Source: JARYLZ01 sp964388275 (GTDB lineage: Bacteria; Bacteroidota; Ignavibacteria; SZUA-365). From it: DNA of 64,000 nt. Below, one piece after another: positions 40,344 to 48,684 of this stretch; within the stretch, counting starts at the first letter, position 1; every line of letters begins with the position of its first letter. Below the pieces are notes generated by a model. The model worked only from the letters and a program-made list of their open reading frames with translations, was not told where the DNA came from and ran no database searches. The position numbers and the translations under genes were made by a program. The stretch is taken from positions 1 to 64,000 of the forward strand of contig CAYLZD010000007.1 of NCBI GenBank assembly GCA_964388275.1. Direction: 5' to 3'.

Positions 40344-41423
40344 TCAGGCGGGCGGAAGCTTCGAGTTCGAGAGGGCGTTCTTGAGAGCATTTATCTTGTG
40401 TATCGGAAACGGATCCGTGCCGGTGCCGACGGCAAGGTAAAAACTACTCCAATCCCCCAGGCAAATCAATTCAAAAATTCTGGCCATGGGAGCGGAGGCG
40501 CCGCCTTCCGCCGAATCGACTCCGGCCGCGTGAGGGCTGATCAAGTCCAGCGTAGCATCCATGCGGGCCGTGATCTCGGCGCTTTCCTCCCTGTCCCGCA
40601 GCGCGATCACGTGGAGACGTCGAAGCAGGTCCGGATTCCTTTCCCATCCGACTATCTCGTTGTGATTCATCTCGGGGATCACGTTGCCCCATGCAAGCGT
40701 TTTCGCATTTTCCTCGAACTGGCAGCGCCAGCGCAAATTCACGGCCTCGAGATAATCGTGGCCGGAATAAACGACGGGAATCACGTCGTGAAGGCGTTCA
40801 GCCAGTGTCACGGCGGCGTTGCCTGGTTTGCTCCAATCCGAATATGCCGCCGTGCACTTTTCGACCGCATCGATCGTTTCCTCGAGTTCTCCTTCAGGCA
40901 AGGTCAGCAAACGGGCCTTTTCAGCGGTTCGCAGCAGCGAGAAAAACAAGTACCCGAGAGCGAAGCGTGGCGCGCACCCCCCCGGAATCCTTACAAGAGG
41001 GATTCCGTCCCGCAAAGCGCAAGCTGCGAGCTTCCCTCCTGTAGTTATCACGACCCGCCGGCACCCCCGACGGCCGCCCTCATCGTAAGCGGAAAGCGCT
41101 TCAGCCGTATCGCCTGAATAACTGATCACGAACACCGAGGTGTCTGGGCCTGAATAATCGGGCAACCTGTAATTACGCCGTACCTGCACGGGAATATTGC
41201 TCCTGTAATCTGCCAGACCGCGCAGTATATCACCGCCGATGGCGGATCCTCCCATTCCGGCGATCACGGCGTTTCCGCGTCTGCAATCGGGCAGCAGTGC
41301 CGGATCCAGACCGTCCGCCGCGTCCAGTCCCGCCCCGATCTGCATGGGGAAGGATTTCAGCACTTCGAATTGACCTGTCGGATCGAATTCTTCAAGCTTT
41401 TTCGAGTAATCGATAAACGGCAT
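40344..41423 (-). CDS. Bifunctional phosphoglucose/phosphomannose isomerase
   Basis: A 359-residue SIS-domain protein of the PGI/PMI family, interconverting glucose-6-P or mannose-6-P with fructose-6-P. ATG 41423 is preferred because AAGGAAG lies upstream; another ATG is seven codons earlier. Motifs: VIAGMGGSAIGGDILRGL, FVISYSGDTAEALSAYDEG and the C-terminal GTGTDPFPIHKINALKNAL. Because it follows a gene for a classical glucose-6-phosphate isomerase on the same strand, its in vivo job may be the mannose-6-phosphate reaction for glycan synthesis. Confidence 0.9.
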   Translation of the reverse strand: MPFIDYSKKLEEFDPTGQFEVLKSFPMQIGAGLDAADGLDPALLPDCRRGNAVIAGMGGSAIGGDILRGLADYRSNIPVQVRRNYRLPDYSGPDTSVFVISYSGDTAEALSAYDEGGRRGCRRVVITTGGKLAACALRDGIPLVRIPGGCAPRFALGYLFFSLLRTAEKARLLTLPEGELEETIDAVEKCTAAYSDWSKPGNAAVTLAERLHDVIPVVYSGHDYLEAVNLRWRCQFEENAKTLAWGNVIPEMNHNEIVGWERNPDLLRRLHVIALRDREESAEITARMDATLDLISPHAAGVDSAEGGASAPMARIFELICLGDWSSFYLAVGTGTDPFPIHKINALKNALSNSKLPPA

Positions 41424-41518
41424 GATAACTTCCTTCGTGTCCATTGTTTTGCATAACTCGACATGCGCCCGCTGCCCGGTAATGCAAGGCAGGATTCAGC
41501 GCTACCAGGTCAAGGGGA

Positions 41519-42859
41519 TTACCTGCCTGCAGAGGAGAGCTTACGGCGCAGTTCGTCACCCTCCTTTTCGTATCCGGGCTTTCCGAGCAAGGCGAACATA
41601 TTTCTCTTGTAAGCTTCCACGCCCGGCTGGTCGAACGGATTCACGCCGGCCGAATATCCACTGACGGCGACGGCCACCTGAAACATGTACAGCAGCGCGC
41701 CGACTGCATATGGATCTATTCCTTCAATCTCCAAACGCATCACGGGTGTCCCGCCTTCGCTGTGCGCAAGAGCTGTGCCCTGCATCGCGCGTTCGTTGAT
41801 CCACGACAAGTCCCTGCCTTCGAGATATCCCAGACCGTCCGCGTCGCCTTCCATGGGCGGCACTATGAAAGTGCCGCCGCTTTCCCGGACGATCAGGAAA
41901 GTCTCGAAAAGCAGCCGCCGGCCTTCCTGTATGAATTGACCCAGCGAATGCAGATCCGTCGTATCGATCACCGAAGCCGGAAATATCCCCCTCCCCTCCT
42001 TGCCCTCGCTTTCACCGAACAACTGCTTCCACCACTCGGTGAGCATGGACAGGCACGGCTCGAAAACAGCCAGGAGCTCCACGCCTTTGCCGGCTTCCGA
42101 CAGAGCCGTTCGAGCTGCGGCGTATCTCAACGCGGGATTCGAGTCGAAGTCCGTGAGCAGCGCCGTTTCCTTCATCCGCGATGCTCCGCTCAGAAGCGCC
42201 CGTATGTCGATTCCCGCAGCGGCGATCGGCAACAGGCCGACAGGTGTCAGAACCGAGAAACGTCCTCCCACGTCATCAGGTATTACGAAGGTCCGGTAGC
42301 CCTCCGAAGCAGCCAGTCCTCGCAGAGCGCCTCTCTCGGCATCAGTGGTCGCAAGAATTCGCCGTGACGCGCCGTCGCGACCGTAACGCCGCTCCATCCA
42401 TAGTTTGACAGCCCTGAAAGCCAGCGCCGGCTCCGTCGTCGTGCCTGATTTTGAAACCACGTTCACGCAGACGCGCCTGTCCGCGAGCGAATCCAGAAGC
42501 GAGGCCAGATATCGGCCTGACAGATGATGGCCCGCGTACAACACTTCCGGCGAGACGCCCTCCGTATTGTGCTCGCAGGCGTCGATGACGGCTCTTGCGC
42601 CGAGGTAAGATCCGCCTATTCCGATGACGATCAGAACATCCGCTTCCTCCCTGATTGTCTGCGCGGTTTCGAGGATCCGGTTCAATTCCTCCTGCGGTTG
42701 CTCGGGAAGCGCCATCCAACCCGTGAACTCGGCGCCCGCGCCGCTTCTGGAGCGAAGCGTTGCCAAACCCTTCGCGCATTCTTCCCGTGACCGGTCGATG
42801 ATTTGCGGCGCGCAATGCGAGAGAGCGCCCGTTTCGTCCAATTCCACTATTGGTGTCAT
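41519..42859 (-). CDS. pgi: Glucose-6-phosphate isomerase
   Basis: A 446-residue classical isomerase of glycolysis. Motifs: VIGIGGSYLGARAVIDA, VSKSGTTTEPALAFR, DDVGGRFSVLTPVGLLPIAAAG, the SIS-domain signature region, and the C-terminal SGYSAGVNPFDQPGVEAYKRNMF. The start at 42859 gives the family N-terminus; the frame upstream is shadow. It sits between ptsI and the PGI/PMI gene in a run of central-carbon genes on one strand. Confidence 0.95.
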   Translation of the reverse strand: MTPIVELDETGALSHCAPQIIDRSREECAKGLATLRSRSGAGAEFTGWMALPEQPQEELNRILETAQTIREEADVLIVIGIGGSYLGARAVIDACEHNTEGVSPEVLYAGHHLSGRYLASLLDSLADRRVCVNVVSKSGTTTEPALAFRAVKLWMERRYGRDGASRRILATTDAERGALRGLAASEGYRTFVIPDDVGGRFSVLTPVGLLPIAAAGIDIRALLSGASRMKETALLTDFDSNPALRYAAARTALSEAGKGVELLAVFEPCLSMLTEWWKQLFGESEGKEGRGIFPASVIDTTDLHSLGQFIQEGRRLLFETFLIVRESGGTFIVPPMEGDADGLGYLEGRDLSWINERAMQGTALAHSEGGTPVMRLEIEGIDPYAVGALLYMFQVAVAVSGYSAGVNPFDQPGVEAYKRNMFALLGKPGYEKEGDELRRKLSSAGR

Positions 42860-42967
42860 ACGTATCTCTCGAGATGTGTTACAGTTTGCGGAGTGCAATA
42901 CACGCTTGCCTGATCGGAGGGGAATTCGGCTGGTTCTGCTGTGCGGATCACAGTCCCGGGATCTGCT

Positions 42968-44734
42968 TCAACCGGATTGGAAAATCTCCGGAAATCTGTT
43001 GTGAAGATACCCGGTGAGAAAATCCTTCACTTCGGCGCTCGTGGCTTTCTCCAGCGATTCTGCCGCGATTTGCCGTGCTTCGGTGTAAGCGGTGTTGCGC
43101 AGAATTTTTTTTACCTCTGGTATCACGGACGGGACCATGCTGAATTCATCGAGACCCAGGCCGAGCAGAAGAACGGATGCCAGGGGATTTCCGGCCATTT
43201 CGCCGCACATGCCCACCCATATTCCTTCAGCATGGGCGGTATCGATCACGTGCTTTATTGCGCGCAGAACCGAAGGGTGGAACTCCTGGTAAAGATTGAC
43301 GATCAGATCGTTGCTTCTATCCACCGCAAGCAGATACTGTATCAGGTCATTCGTGCCGATGCTGAAGAAATCCACCTCGCGAGCGAGCCGATCGGCCATC
43401 AGCACCGACGACGGCACTTCGATCATGATGCCGACCTCCATACGATCATCGAAAAGAATTCCCGCCTTGCGGAGTTCACTGCGGCTCTCCTCGAGATGTC
43501 CCAGGGCGGTGCGCAGTTCCATGAGACCCGAGATCATGGGAAACATCAGCTTGACATTCTTGGTGGACGACGCTCGCAATATGGCCCTGAGCTGCTGGCG
43601 AAAAAGTTCAGGCCTGTCGAGGAGCATTCTTATGCCGCGCCATCCGAGGGAAGGATTCTCTTCCTCGCGTTTGTCGGACAGGAGCTTGTCGCCTCCGATG
43701 TCGAAAGTGCGGATGATAACCGGCTGAGGATACATCACTGACGCAATTTCGCTGTATGCGATGTATTGTTCCTGCTCGGACGGGAAATCGCCTTTCAGCA
43801 GATACAGATGCTCGGTGCGGTATAGGCCGATGCCGTTCGACCCCTGGGCGAGTATGTACTCGCATTCGTCTACGAACTCCGCGTTTGCGGAGATCTGCAC
43901 TTTCTTGCCGTCCGAAGTGACGCATGGCAGATCCACGAGACCCTTGAGACCGTCTTCGAGTTTGCGTATGCGGGAGATCTTTTCCCTGTACTGCGCCTTT
44001 CTGGCCGGCGTGGGATGCACTATGACGAGTCCGTGCTGACCATCAATGATCATCTCGTCTCCGGTCGAGACGTGCTGTGTCAATTCCTGCAAACCGACGA
44101 CGGCCGGGATTTTCAGCGAACGCGCGAGAATGGCGGCGTGCGAGGTCAAACCGCCGAGATCCGTCGCATACCCGAGAACGTCTCCGCGGCTGAACAATAT
44201 GGTATCGGCGGGCGTGAGCTGCGTGGCGACAATGATATGCGCGCCCTCCACGGTAAGACTGAGACGTTTCCTCTGTATGCTGCGAAGCAGCCTCTGTGAG
44301 ATGTCGTCGAGATCCGATATGCGGTCCCGGAACAGCGGGTCATTAGTGGTGATGAGCAGGGCTTTGTAGCGCTCGATTTCCTGATGAATCAGGAAATCGG
44401 CGTTCTTCTTCTCGGTACGAATGCGCCTCTCGATGGCCCTGATGAGTTCCGGGTCATTGAGCAGCATAATCTGAGTTTCGAAGATCGATGCGGCGCTTTC
44501 GTCCAACTGGGTTCTTGCGAGTTCCGCTATGTTTTCCAGTTCCTCGTTCGCCCTTCCAATGGCTTCGACGAGCAGAGCCAGTTCTGCGGAGATCTCCTCC
44601 TCGTCCAGTCTCCGCTCGACCACGTAAACCTCCTCGCGTTCATAGACGAAAGCCGGACCTATCGAAATGCCTCCCGATGCCGGCAATCCGGACAGGAGAG
44701 ATTCCCCGGGAGCGTCGCCGCGCGTCTCTTCCAT
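42968..44734 (-). CDS. ptsI: Phosphoenolpyruvate-protein phosphotransferase (enzyme I)
   Basis: A 588-residue enzyme I that takes phosphate from phosphoenolpyruvate to HPr. The start at 44734 follows HPr by 13 bases. The swivelling phosphohistidine domain has GLTSHAAILARSLKIPAVVG with the active His; the TIM-barrel carries EHLYLL, FDIGGDKL, FMLMFPMIS-like KLMFPMIS, MIEVPSS, FFSIGTNDLIQYLLAVDR and MCGEMAGNP. The first 30 residues and the HPr-binding helices are normal. No EII sugar transporter gene is in the window, so this system may act in regulation or with distant EII genes. Confidence 0.96.
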   Translation of the reverse strand: MEETRGDAPGESLLSGLPASGGISIGPAFVYEREEVYVVERRLDEEEISAELALLVEAIGRANEELENIAELARTQLDESAASIFETQIMLLNDPELIRAIERRIRTEKKNADFLIHQEIERYKALLITTNDPLFRDRISDLDDISQRLLRSIQRKRLSLTVEGAHIIVATQLTPADTILFSRGDVLGYATDLGGLTSHAAILARSLKIPAVVGLQELTQHVSTGDEMIIDGQHGLVIVHPTPARKAQYREKISRIRKLEDGLKGLVDLPCVTSDGKKVQISANAEFVDECEYILAQGSNGIGLYRTEHLYLLKGDFPSEQEQYIAYSEIASVMYPQPVIIRTFDIGGDKLLSDKREEENPSLGWRGIRMLLDRPELFRQQLRAILRASSTKNVKLMFPMISGLMELRTALGHLEESRSELRKAGILFDDRMEVGIMIEVPSSVLMADRLAREVDFFSIGTNDLIQYLLAVDRSNDLIVNLYQEFHPSVLRAIKHVIDTAHAEGIWVGMCGEMAGNPLASVLLLGLGLDEFSMVPSVIPEVKKILRNTAYTEARQIAAESLEKATSAEVKDFLTGYLHNRFPEIFQSG

Positions 44735-44747
44735 CTGTCGGACCGGA

Positions 44748-45014
44748 TCAGGATTCACCGAAGCCCTCGTCGAACAACGCGCAAATCTGCCTGGCGGCCT
44801 CTTCCTCATCGGGACCATCGAACTCGAGCAACAGAGTCGATCCCCGTTCAGCCGCGAGCGTCATCACGCCGATGATGCTTTTGCCGTTAATCTGCAGCCC
44901 GTCCTTCTGAATGAAAAAATCCGACTGGAACCTGGACGCCAATCGGACAATGGCCGCGGCCGGCCGCGTGTGCAGACCGGCTTTATTCTTTATTGCGACT
45001 TCGCGCGCGATCAT
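44748..45014 (-). CDS. ptsH: Phosphocarrier protein HPr
   Basis: An 88-residue HPr. The start at 45014 has GAGGA just before it and puts the active His exactly at position 15 (NKAGLHTRPAA). Ser46 is present in NGKSIIGVM, the site used by HPr kinase/phosphorylase in organisms that have one. It accepts phosphate from enzyme I, encoded 13 bases downstream. It begins ten bases after the polyprenyl synthetase stop. Confidence 0.95.
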   Translation of the reverse strand: MIAREVAIKNKAGLHTRPAAAIVRLASRFQSDFFIQKDGLQINGKSIIGVMTLAAERGSTLLLEFDGPDEEEAARQICALFDEGFGES

Positions 45015-45024
45015 TTCCTCATCC

Positions 45025-46104
45025 TCAGGAACTCCTGCGCAGAAGCATGTCCGCCATCCATGCCAACATATCTCTTCCCTGCCCCGCGGGCAGGGCGTCG
45101 AGGGCCGCAACCGCCGCCTCGGTCTCCGTTTTGATGCGCTCATGCGCGGCTTCAACCACGCCGAGGCGCTTGTAAACGTCGGTCACATCCTTGATCAGAC
45201 CAGGCCGGCCGGACCTGCGTTCCGCCACTTGCATCAGCGTATCCAGGTCCGCTCCTTGTGCCGATGCAAGGGCTTTCACCAGCAACCAGGTTTTCTTGCC
45301 TTCCGCAATATCTCCGCCGATGACCTTGCCGAATTTTTTCTCGTCTCCAGTCACGTCGAGCAAATCGTCCTGTATCTGAAAAGCCCGGCCGATGGACGAC
45401 GCGTAGGCGGCCAAAGCCGCTCTCTGAACTGCCGAGGCGCCGCCGATGACCGCGCCGAGTTCCGCAGACATGATGAGAAGCTGTCCGGTCTTCTTTGCAA
45501 TCATCATCAGATACTCATCCTCTGTCACGCACACCGCCGTTTCGAATTCCTTGTCGTAACTCTGTCCTTCGCAGACCTCGATCATTCCTTCAGTAAATAT
45601 CCCGACCAGCGTCCTGATATCTCCACTCATAGTGCGCAGGAGTGATTTGTATGCTATGCCGATGAGTTCGTCCCCGACAAGTATGGCCACGTTTCGGTCC
45701 CATTTCCTGTGAACCGTCTCGCGGCCCCTGCGCTGATCGGCGTTGTCCATTATGTCGTCGTGCACGAGCGTGAAATTATGCAGTATTTCCACCGCCACGC
45801 CTGCGTCAACTGCTTGCTCGGCATCGCCTCCCACCGCTTCGCAGCAGAGCAGCAGCATCACCGGTCGGATCCGTTTACCGCCGCCCTCGAGCACGTAACG
45901 CGCAGGCACGTAGACGGACACCGGATTCTCCCTGTCGATCGCCACGGCGAGACGCTCGTCTATGCGTTCGCGGAGCTCGTTATATCGGTCTGAGTAAGGT
46001 TTCAACGGCTTATTCTGTAATGGAAATGCGGCGCGCTCAACGCTTGCGCTCCTTTTGGGCCGCAGCGGACGGAGGCAAGAGTAACATAATGCCTGCCGGA
46101 TCAT
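45025..46104 (-). CDS. Polyprenyl (prenyl diphosphate) synthetase
   Basis: A trans-prenyltransferase extending IPP onto allylic diphosphates. It shows LEGGGKRIRPVMLL, the first Asp-rich motif LVHDDIMDNADQRRG (DDxxD) and the second FQIQDDLLDVTGD. The only upstream ATG (46104) gives 359 residues with an unusual Cys-rich N-terminus; a TTG at 46005 would give 326, nearer to family length, so the start is uncertain. Product length (GPP to octaprenyl) is not set by what I can read. It lies 44 bases after dsbD and ten before ptsH. Confidence 0.9.
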   Translation of the reverse strand: MIRQALCYSCLRPLRPKRSASVERAAFPLQNKPLKPYSDRYNELRERIDERLAVAIDRENPVSVYVPARYVLEGGGKRIRPVMLLLCCEAVGGDAEQAVDAGVAVEILHNFTLVHDDIMDNADQRRGRETVHRKWDRNVAILVGDELIGIAYKSLLRTMSGDIRTLVGIFTEGMIEVCEGQSYDKEFETAVCVTEDEYLMMIAKKTGQLLIMSAELGAVIGGASAVQRAALAAYASSIGRAFQIQDDLLDVTGDEKKFGKVIGGDIAEGKKTWLLVKALASAQGADLDTLMQVAERRSGRPGLIKDVTDVYKRLGVVEAAHERIKTETEAAVAALDALPAGQGRDMLAWMADMLLRRSS

Positions 46105-46148
46105 TTGTCAACCCGGTTGCGCCGCGCCGATCCGGTCCCCTGGACGGA

Positions 46149-48164
46149 TCAGGCGCCCGACCGCGACTTCTTCAGGCCTCGTTCCAGAAACGCGACGAAC
46201 TCGAACGGCTTGCGGGTCATCCCCGGAAAAGTGTCGATCACTTCGTCCTCTGGCGACATGATCACATAGAGTGGCAGGGCTACCGTGCCGAAACGCCCTT
46301 CCTGCAGACGCCGGTTCTTTTCGGAGGCCTCGCCCTTCATATCCGTGAACAGGCGGACAAGGACGAAGCGCTCGAGCAAGGCGGCCACGTCGGAACGAGT
46401 GAAGACGTTGGACTCCATCCAGCGGCAGTTCGTGCAAGACAGACCGGTAAAATCTATGAACACGGGCTTTTTCTCCGCCCGCGCCACCGCGAGGGCCTGC
46501 TCGTAATCCGCCAGCCAGCGCTCTTCGCCCGGCTTATGCGACGCGGCAGCCGGCAGCTTCGGCGAAGCGGCCGGAGCGGTTCCGGATGAGACATCGCCTC
46601 GAGCCGCTTCGATCGTCGCCTGATATTCTATCGGCGGCAGGAAGGCGTCCAGTTCGCCTAGGGGTTTGGCATTAAGACCCGTAAACAGAAAAACCGTTAT
46701 ACCGAAGAAGAACACCCCGAATATCATTCTGAACACGCCAATGCGTTCCGGTTTCGTATCGTGCGGAAGCTGAAAAATGCCGAGCAGGTACAGCACTATG
46801 ATGCCTCCGATTCCGACCCAGAACGACAGGAACAGATCGCGGCTCAACACTCCGAGACCCCATACGAGATCGACATTCGAGATGAATTTCATCGCCGCGG
46901 CCAGTTCAAGGAAGCCCATGACCACCTTCACCGAGTTCAACCATCCGCCGCTGCCCGGCACGGCTTTGAGCCAGGACGGAAATACGGCCAGGAGAAAGAA
47001 CGGGAAGGCGAATACAGCCGAAAATGCAAGCATGCCGAGAATCGACCACCAGATCTCGCCCGATGCGGCGGCGACCATAACCGTGCCTATGAATGGGACG
47101 GTGCAGGTGAAACTTGTCAGCGTGAAGGTGAGTCCCATCAATAGAAGACTCACTATGCCCTGTCCGCTGCCTGAAGCGCTGGTGAGCTTGGTAAGCAGGC
47201 CCGACGGCACAACTATTTCAAAAAGCCCGAAGAGGTTGAGAGCGAAGACGATGAATATCAGCGCTATCAGCATGTTGATCCAGGGGTTCGCGGCGAAGCG
47301 GTTGATGCCCGAGGCGCCGAAGACCACAGCCAGCAAAATGCCCAGCACCGTGAAGGTGAAGATTATGCCGAGCGAGTAGATAAGCGCGTCGCGGACGCTG
47401 CGCGCCTTCGTGGCCTGGTTGCGTTTCGTGAAGAAGGAAACGGTGATAGGTATCATGGGAAACACGCAGGGTGTCAGGAGAGAAAGCGCGCCCATGGACA
47501 TGGCGAGACCGATATACGCCCAGAGACCCTCTCGTTTGGCATCGTCCACGTCCTTGCTGTCGCCGTAGCCGCTCGCTCGTTCCGTGTCCGCTGCTCCCTG
47601 CTCCGGCGCTCCGGCCTCCGACGGCGCCGCGGTAGCGCTGTCGGGTGTGCCCGAATCGGCGGCCGCAGCGTCCTCCGACGGCTTTCCGGCAACGTTGATT
47701 GTGAGCGGCACCTTAACCGTTTTCGAAGGGAGGCACATCCTATCGTTGCAGGCCATGAAGGTGACCTCGACGGCGGTTTTTATCTCGCCCGCCGGCGTAT
47801 TATCCTTCACGCGGGCAGGAATGGAAAACACCGCCTCCTTCTCATAGTATTCCGTGTTGACACCGAAATTTTCATCGAACTTGATTATCGGTTTCGGCTG
47901 CCTGATCGCGCCGCTCCTGCGCAGCGGGGCTTCGGCCGGAAAGGCGATTTCGGTAGGCTCCGGACCTTCCTCCATCGGGGTTGTGGAGTAAACGTGCCAG
48001 CCGGCATTGATTGAAGCGCGCAATTTGACGGTGAAACCCGCTCCGGGCACAATATCCTTTGCGTCGGTGTAAGCGGTCCAGGTTGCAGCTTCCTGAGCGT
48101 AAAGGCGTGAAATCGGGAGGAGCAGGGCTGCCGCCGCGATCACGGGAAAAAGAATCGGTTTCAT
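46149..48164 (-). CDS. dsbD: DsbD-family thiol:disulfide interchange protein
   Basis: A 671-residue protein starting at ATG 48164 with a signal peptide ending RLYAQ. The N-terminal domain carries the Cys pair ACNDRMC (about residue 140). The membrane domain (about 215-520) includes LTPCVFPMIP and SFTCTVPFIG, the two redox cysteines of DsbD. The C-terminal thioredoxin-like domain has SCTNC at about 577-580. DsbD moves electrons from cytoplasmic thioredoxin to periplasmic targets. Linkers between domains are long and rich in Ala and Glu. It leads the long minus-strand run. Confidence 0.92.
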   Translation of the reverse strand: MKPILFPVIAAAALLLPISRLYAQEAATWTAYTDAKDIVPGAGFTVKLRASINAGWHVYSTTPMEEGPEPTEIAFPAEAPLRRSGAIRQPKPIIKFDENFGVNTEYYEKEAVFSIPARVKDNTPAGEIKTAVEVTFMACNDRMCLPSKTVKVPLTINVAGKPSEDAAAADSGTPDSATAAPSEAGAPEQGAADTERASGYGDSKDVDDAKREGLWAYIGLAMSMGALSLLTPCVFPMIPITVSFFTKRNQATKARSVRDALIYSLGIIFTFTVLGILLAVVFGASGINRFAANPWINMLIALIFIVFALNLFGLFEIVVPSGLLTKLTSASGSGQGIVSLLLMGLTFTLTSFTCTVPFIGTVMVAAASGEIWWSILGMLAFSAVFAFPFFLLAVFPSWLKAVPGSGGWLNSVKVVMGFLELAAAMKFISNVDLVWGLGVLSRDLFLSFWVGIGGIIVLYLLGIFQLPHDTKPERIGVFRMIFGVFFFGITVFLFTGLNAKPLGELDAFLPPIEYQATIEAARGDVSSGTAPAASPKLPAAASHKPGEERWLADYEQALAVARAEKKPVFIDFTGLSCTNCRWMESNVFTRSDVAALLERFVLVRLFTDMKGEASEKNRRLQEGRFGTVALPLYVIMSPEDEVIDTFPGMTRKPFEFVAFLERGLKKSRSGA

Positions 48165-48684
48165 ACGAAAATGTTCTTGTAATATTGATTTGATCATGAT
48201 TTCTGAGTATAATTGCGGGAAGATAACACTGCAGAACGGCAATGCCAACGAAAGCAAAACAAACGGCCGCCTCGGGCAACGCTCCGGCAATTACGGATAC
48301 GGGCGTCTGTTGTTTCTTTCCGCGGCCCCGGGCGTTTCGGAAGCGTCGCGGCGTCTGACGCCGAGGCGATTTCGCCCTGCCTGCCGGCAGTGACTGTGCC
48401 TATTAACTGAAAAATTTTTCCAACCGCGGTTCACCGCCCGAAGGGCGCGTGTATGCATTTATGATGATCGCAACGGCGATCGGTTTCAGCAAACGGATTG
48501 TACAGGAACGGAACAAATCATCTTTTCGAGTGCATTTCCGATACAGGGCCGAATGAGCAGTATACAGTATTTATTGCCGATACCGAACCGAAATCGCCGT
48601 TTTTTCGGCGATCAATATATGGCATAAAAGTTGATGCAATCTTTGCAAACAGAGAACACAAACACCCATAAATAAGGTGAGAAA
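48165..48684. other. Intergenic region, 520 bases, with one small hairpin
   Basis: It separates divergent genes (dsbD and a T9SS cargo gene) and must contain both promoters. A TATACT-like box lies near 48208 on the minus strand but without a good -35 element. ATCGCCG and CGGCGAT form a seven-base-pair stem with a T-only loop at 48593-48612, about 75 bases before the cargo gene start; a trailing T-run is missing, so it is not a terminator. The rest is GC-rich and non-coding as far as I can see. Confidence 0.5.

Noticed and set aside
46149..48164. Reading the dsbD gene as a cytochrome biogenesis CcdA protein
   Set aside because: The N-terminal Cys domain, the eight or so helices and the C-terminal thioredoxin domain make it full-length DsbD.
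48190..48393. Small plus-strand frame upstream of the T9SS gene
   Set aside because: 67 codons of Arg/Gly-rich, low-quality sequence without ribosome site; it looks like a chance frame in GC-rich DNA.
48593..48612. Hairpin upstream of the T9SS gene as a terminator
   Set aside because: The T-run is in the loop, not after the stem; the sequence after the stem is CAATATATG.
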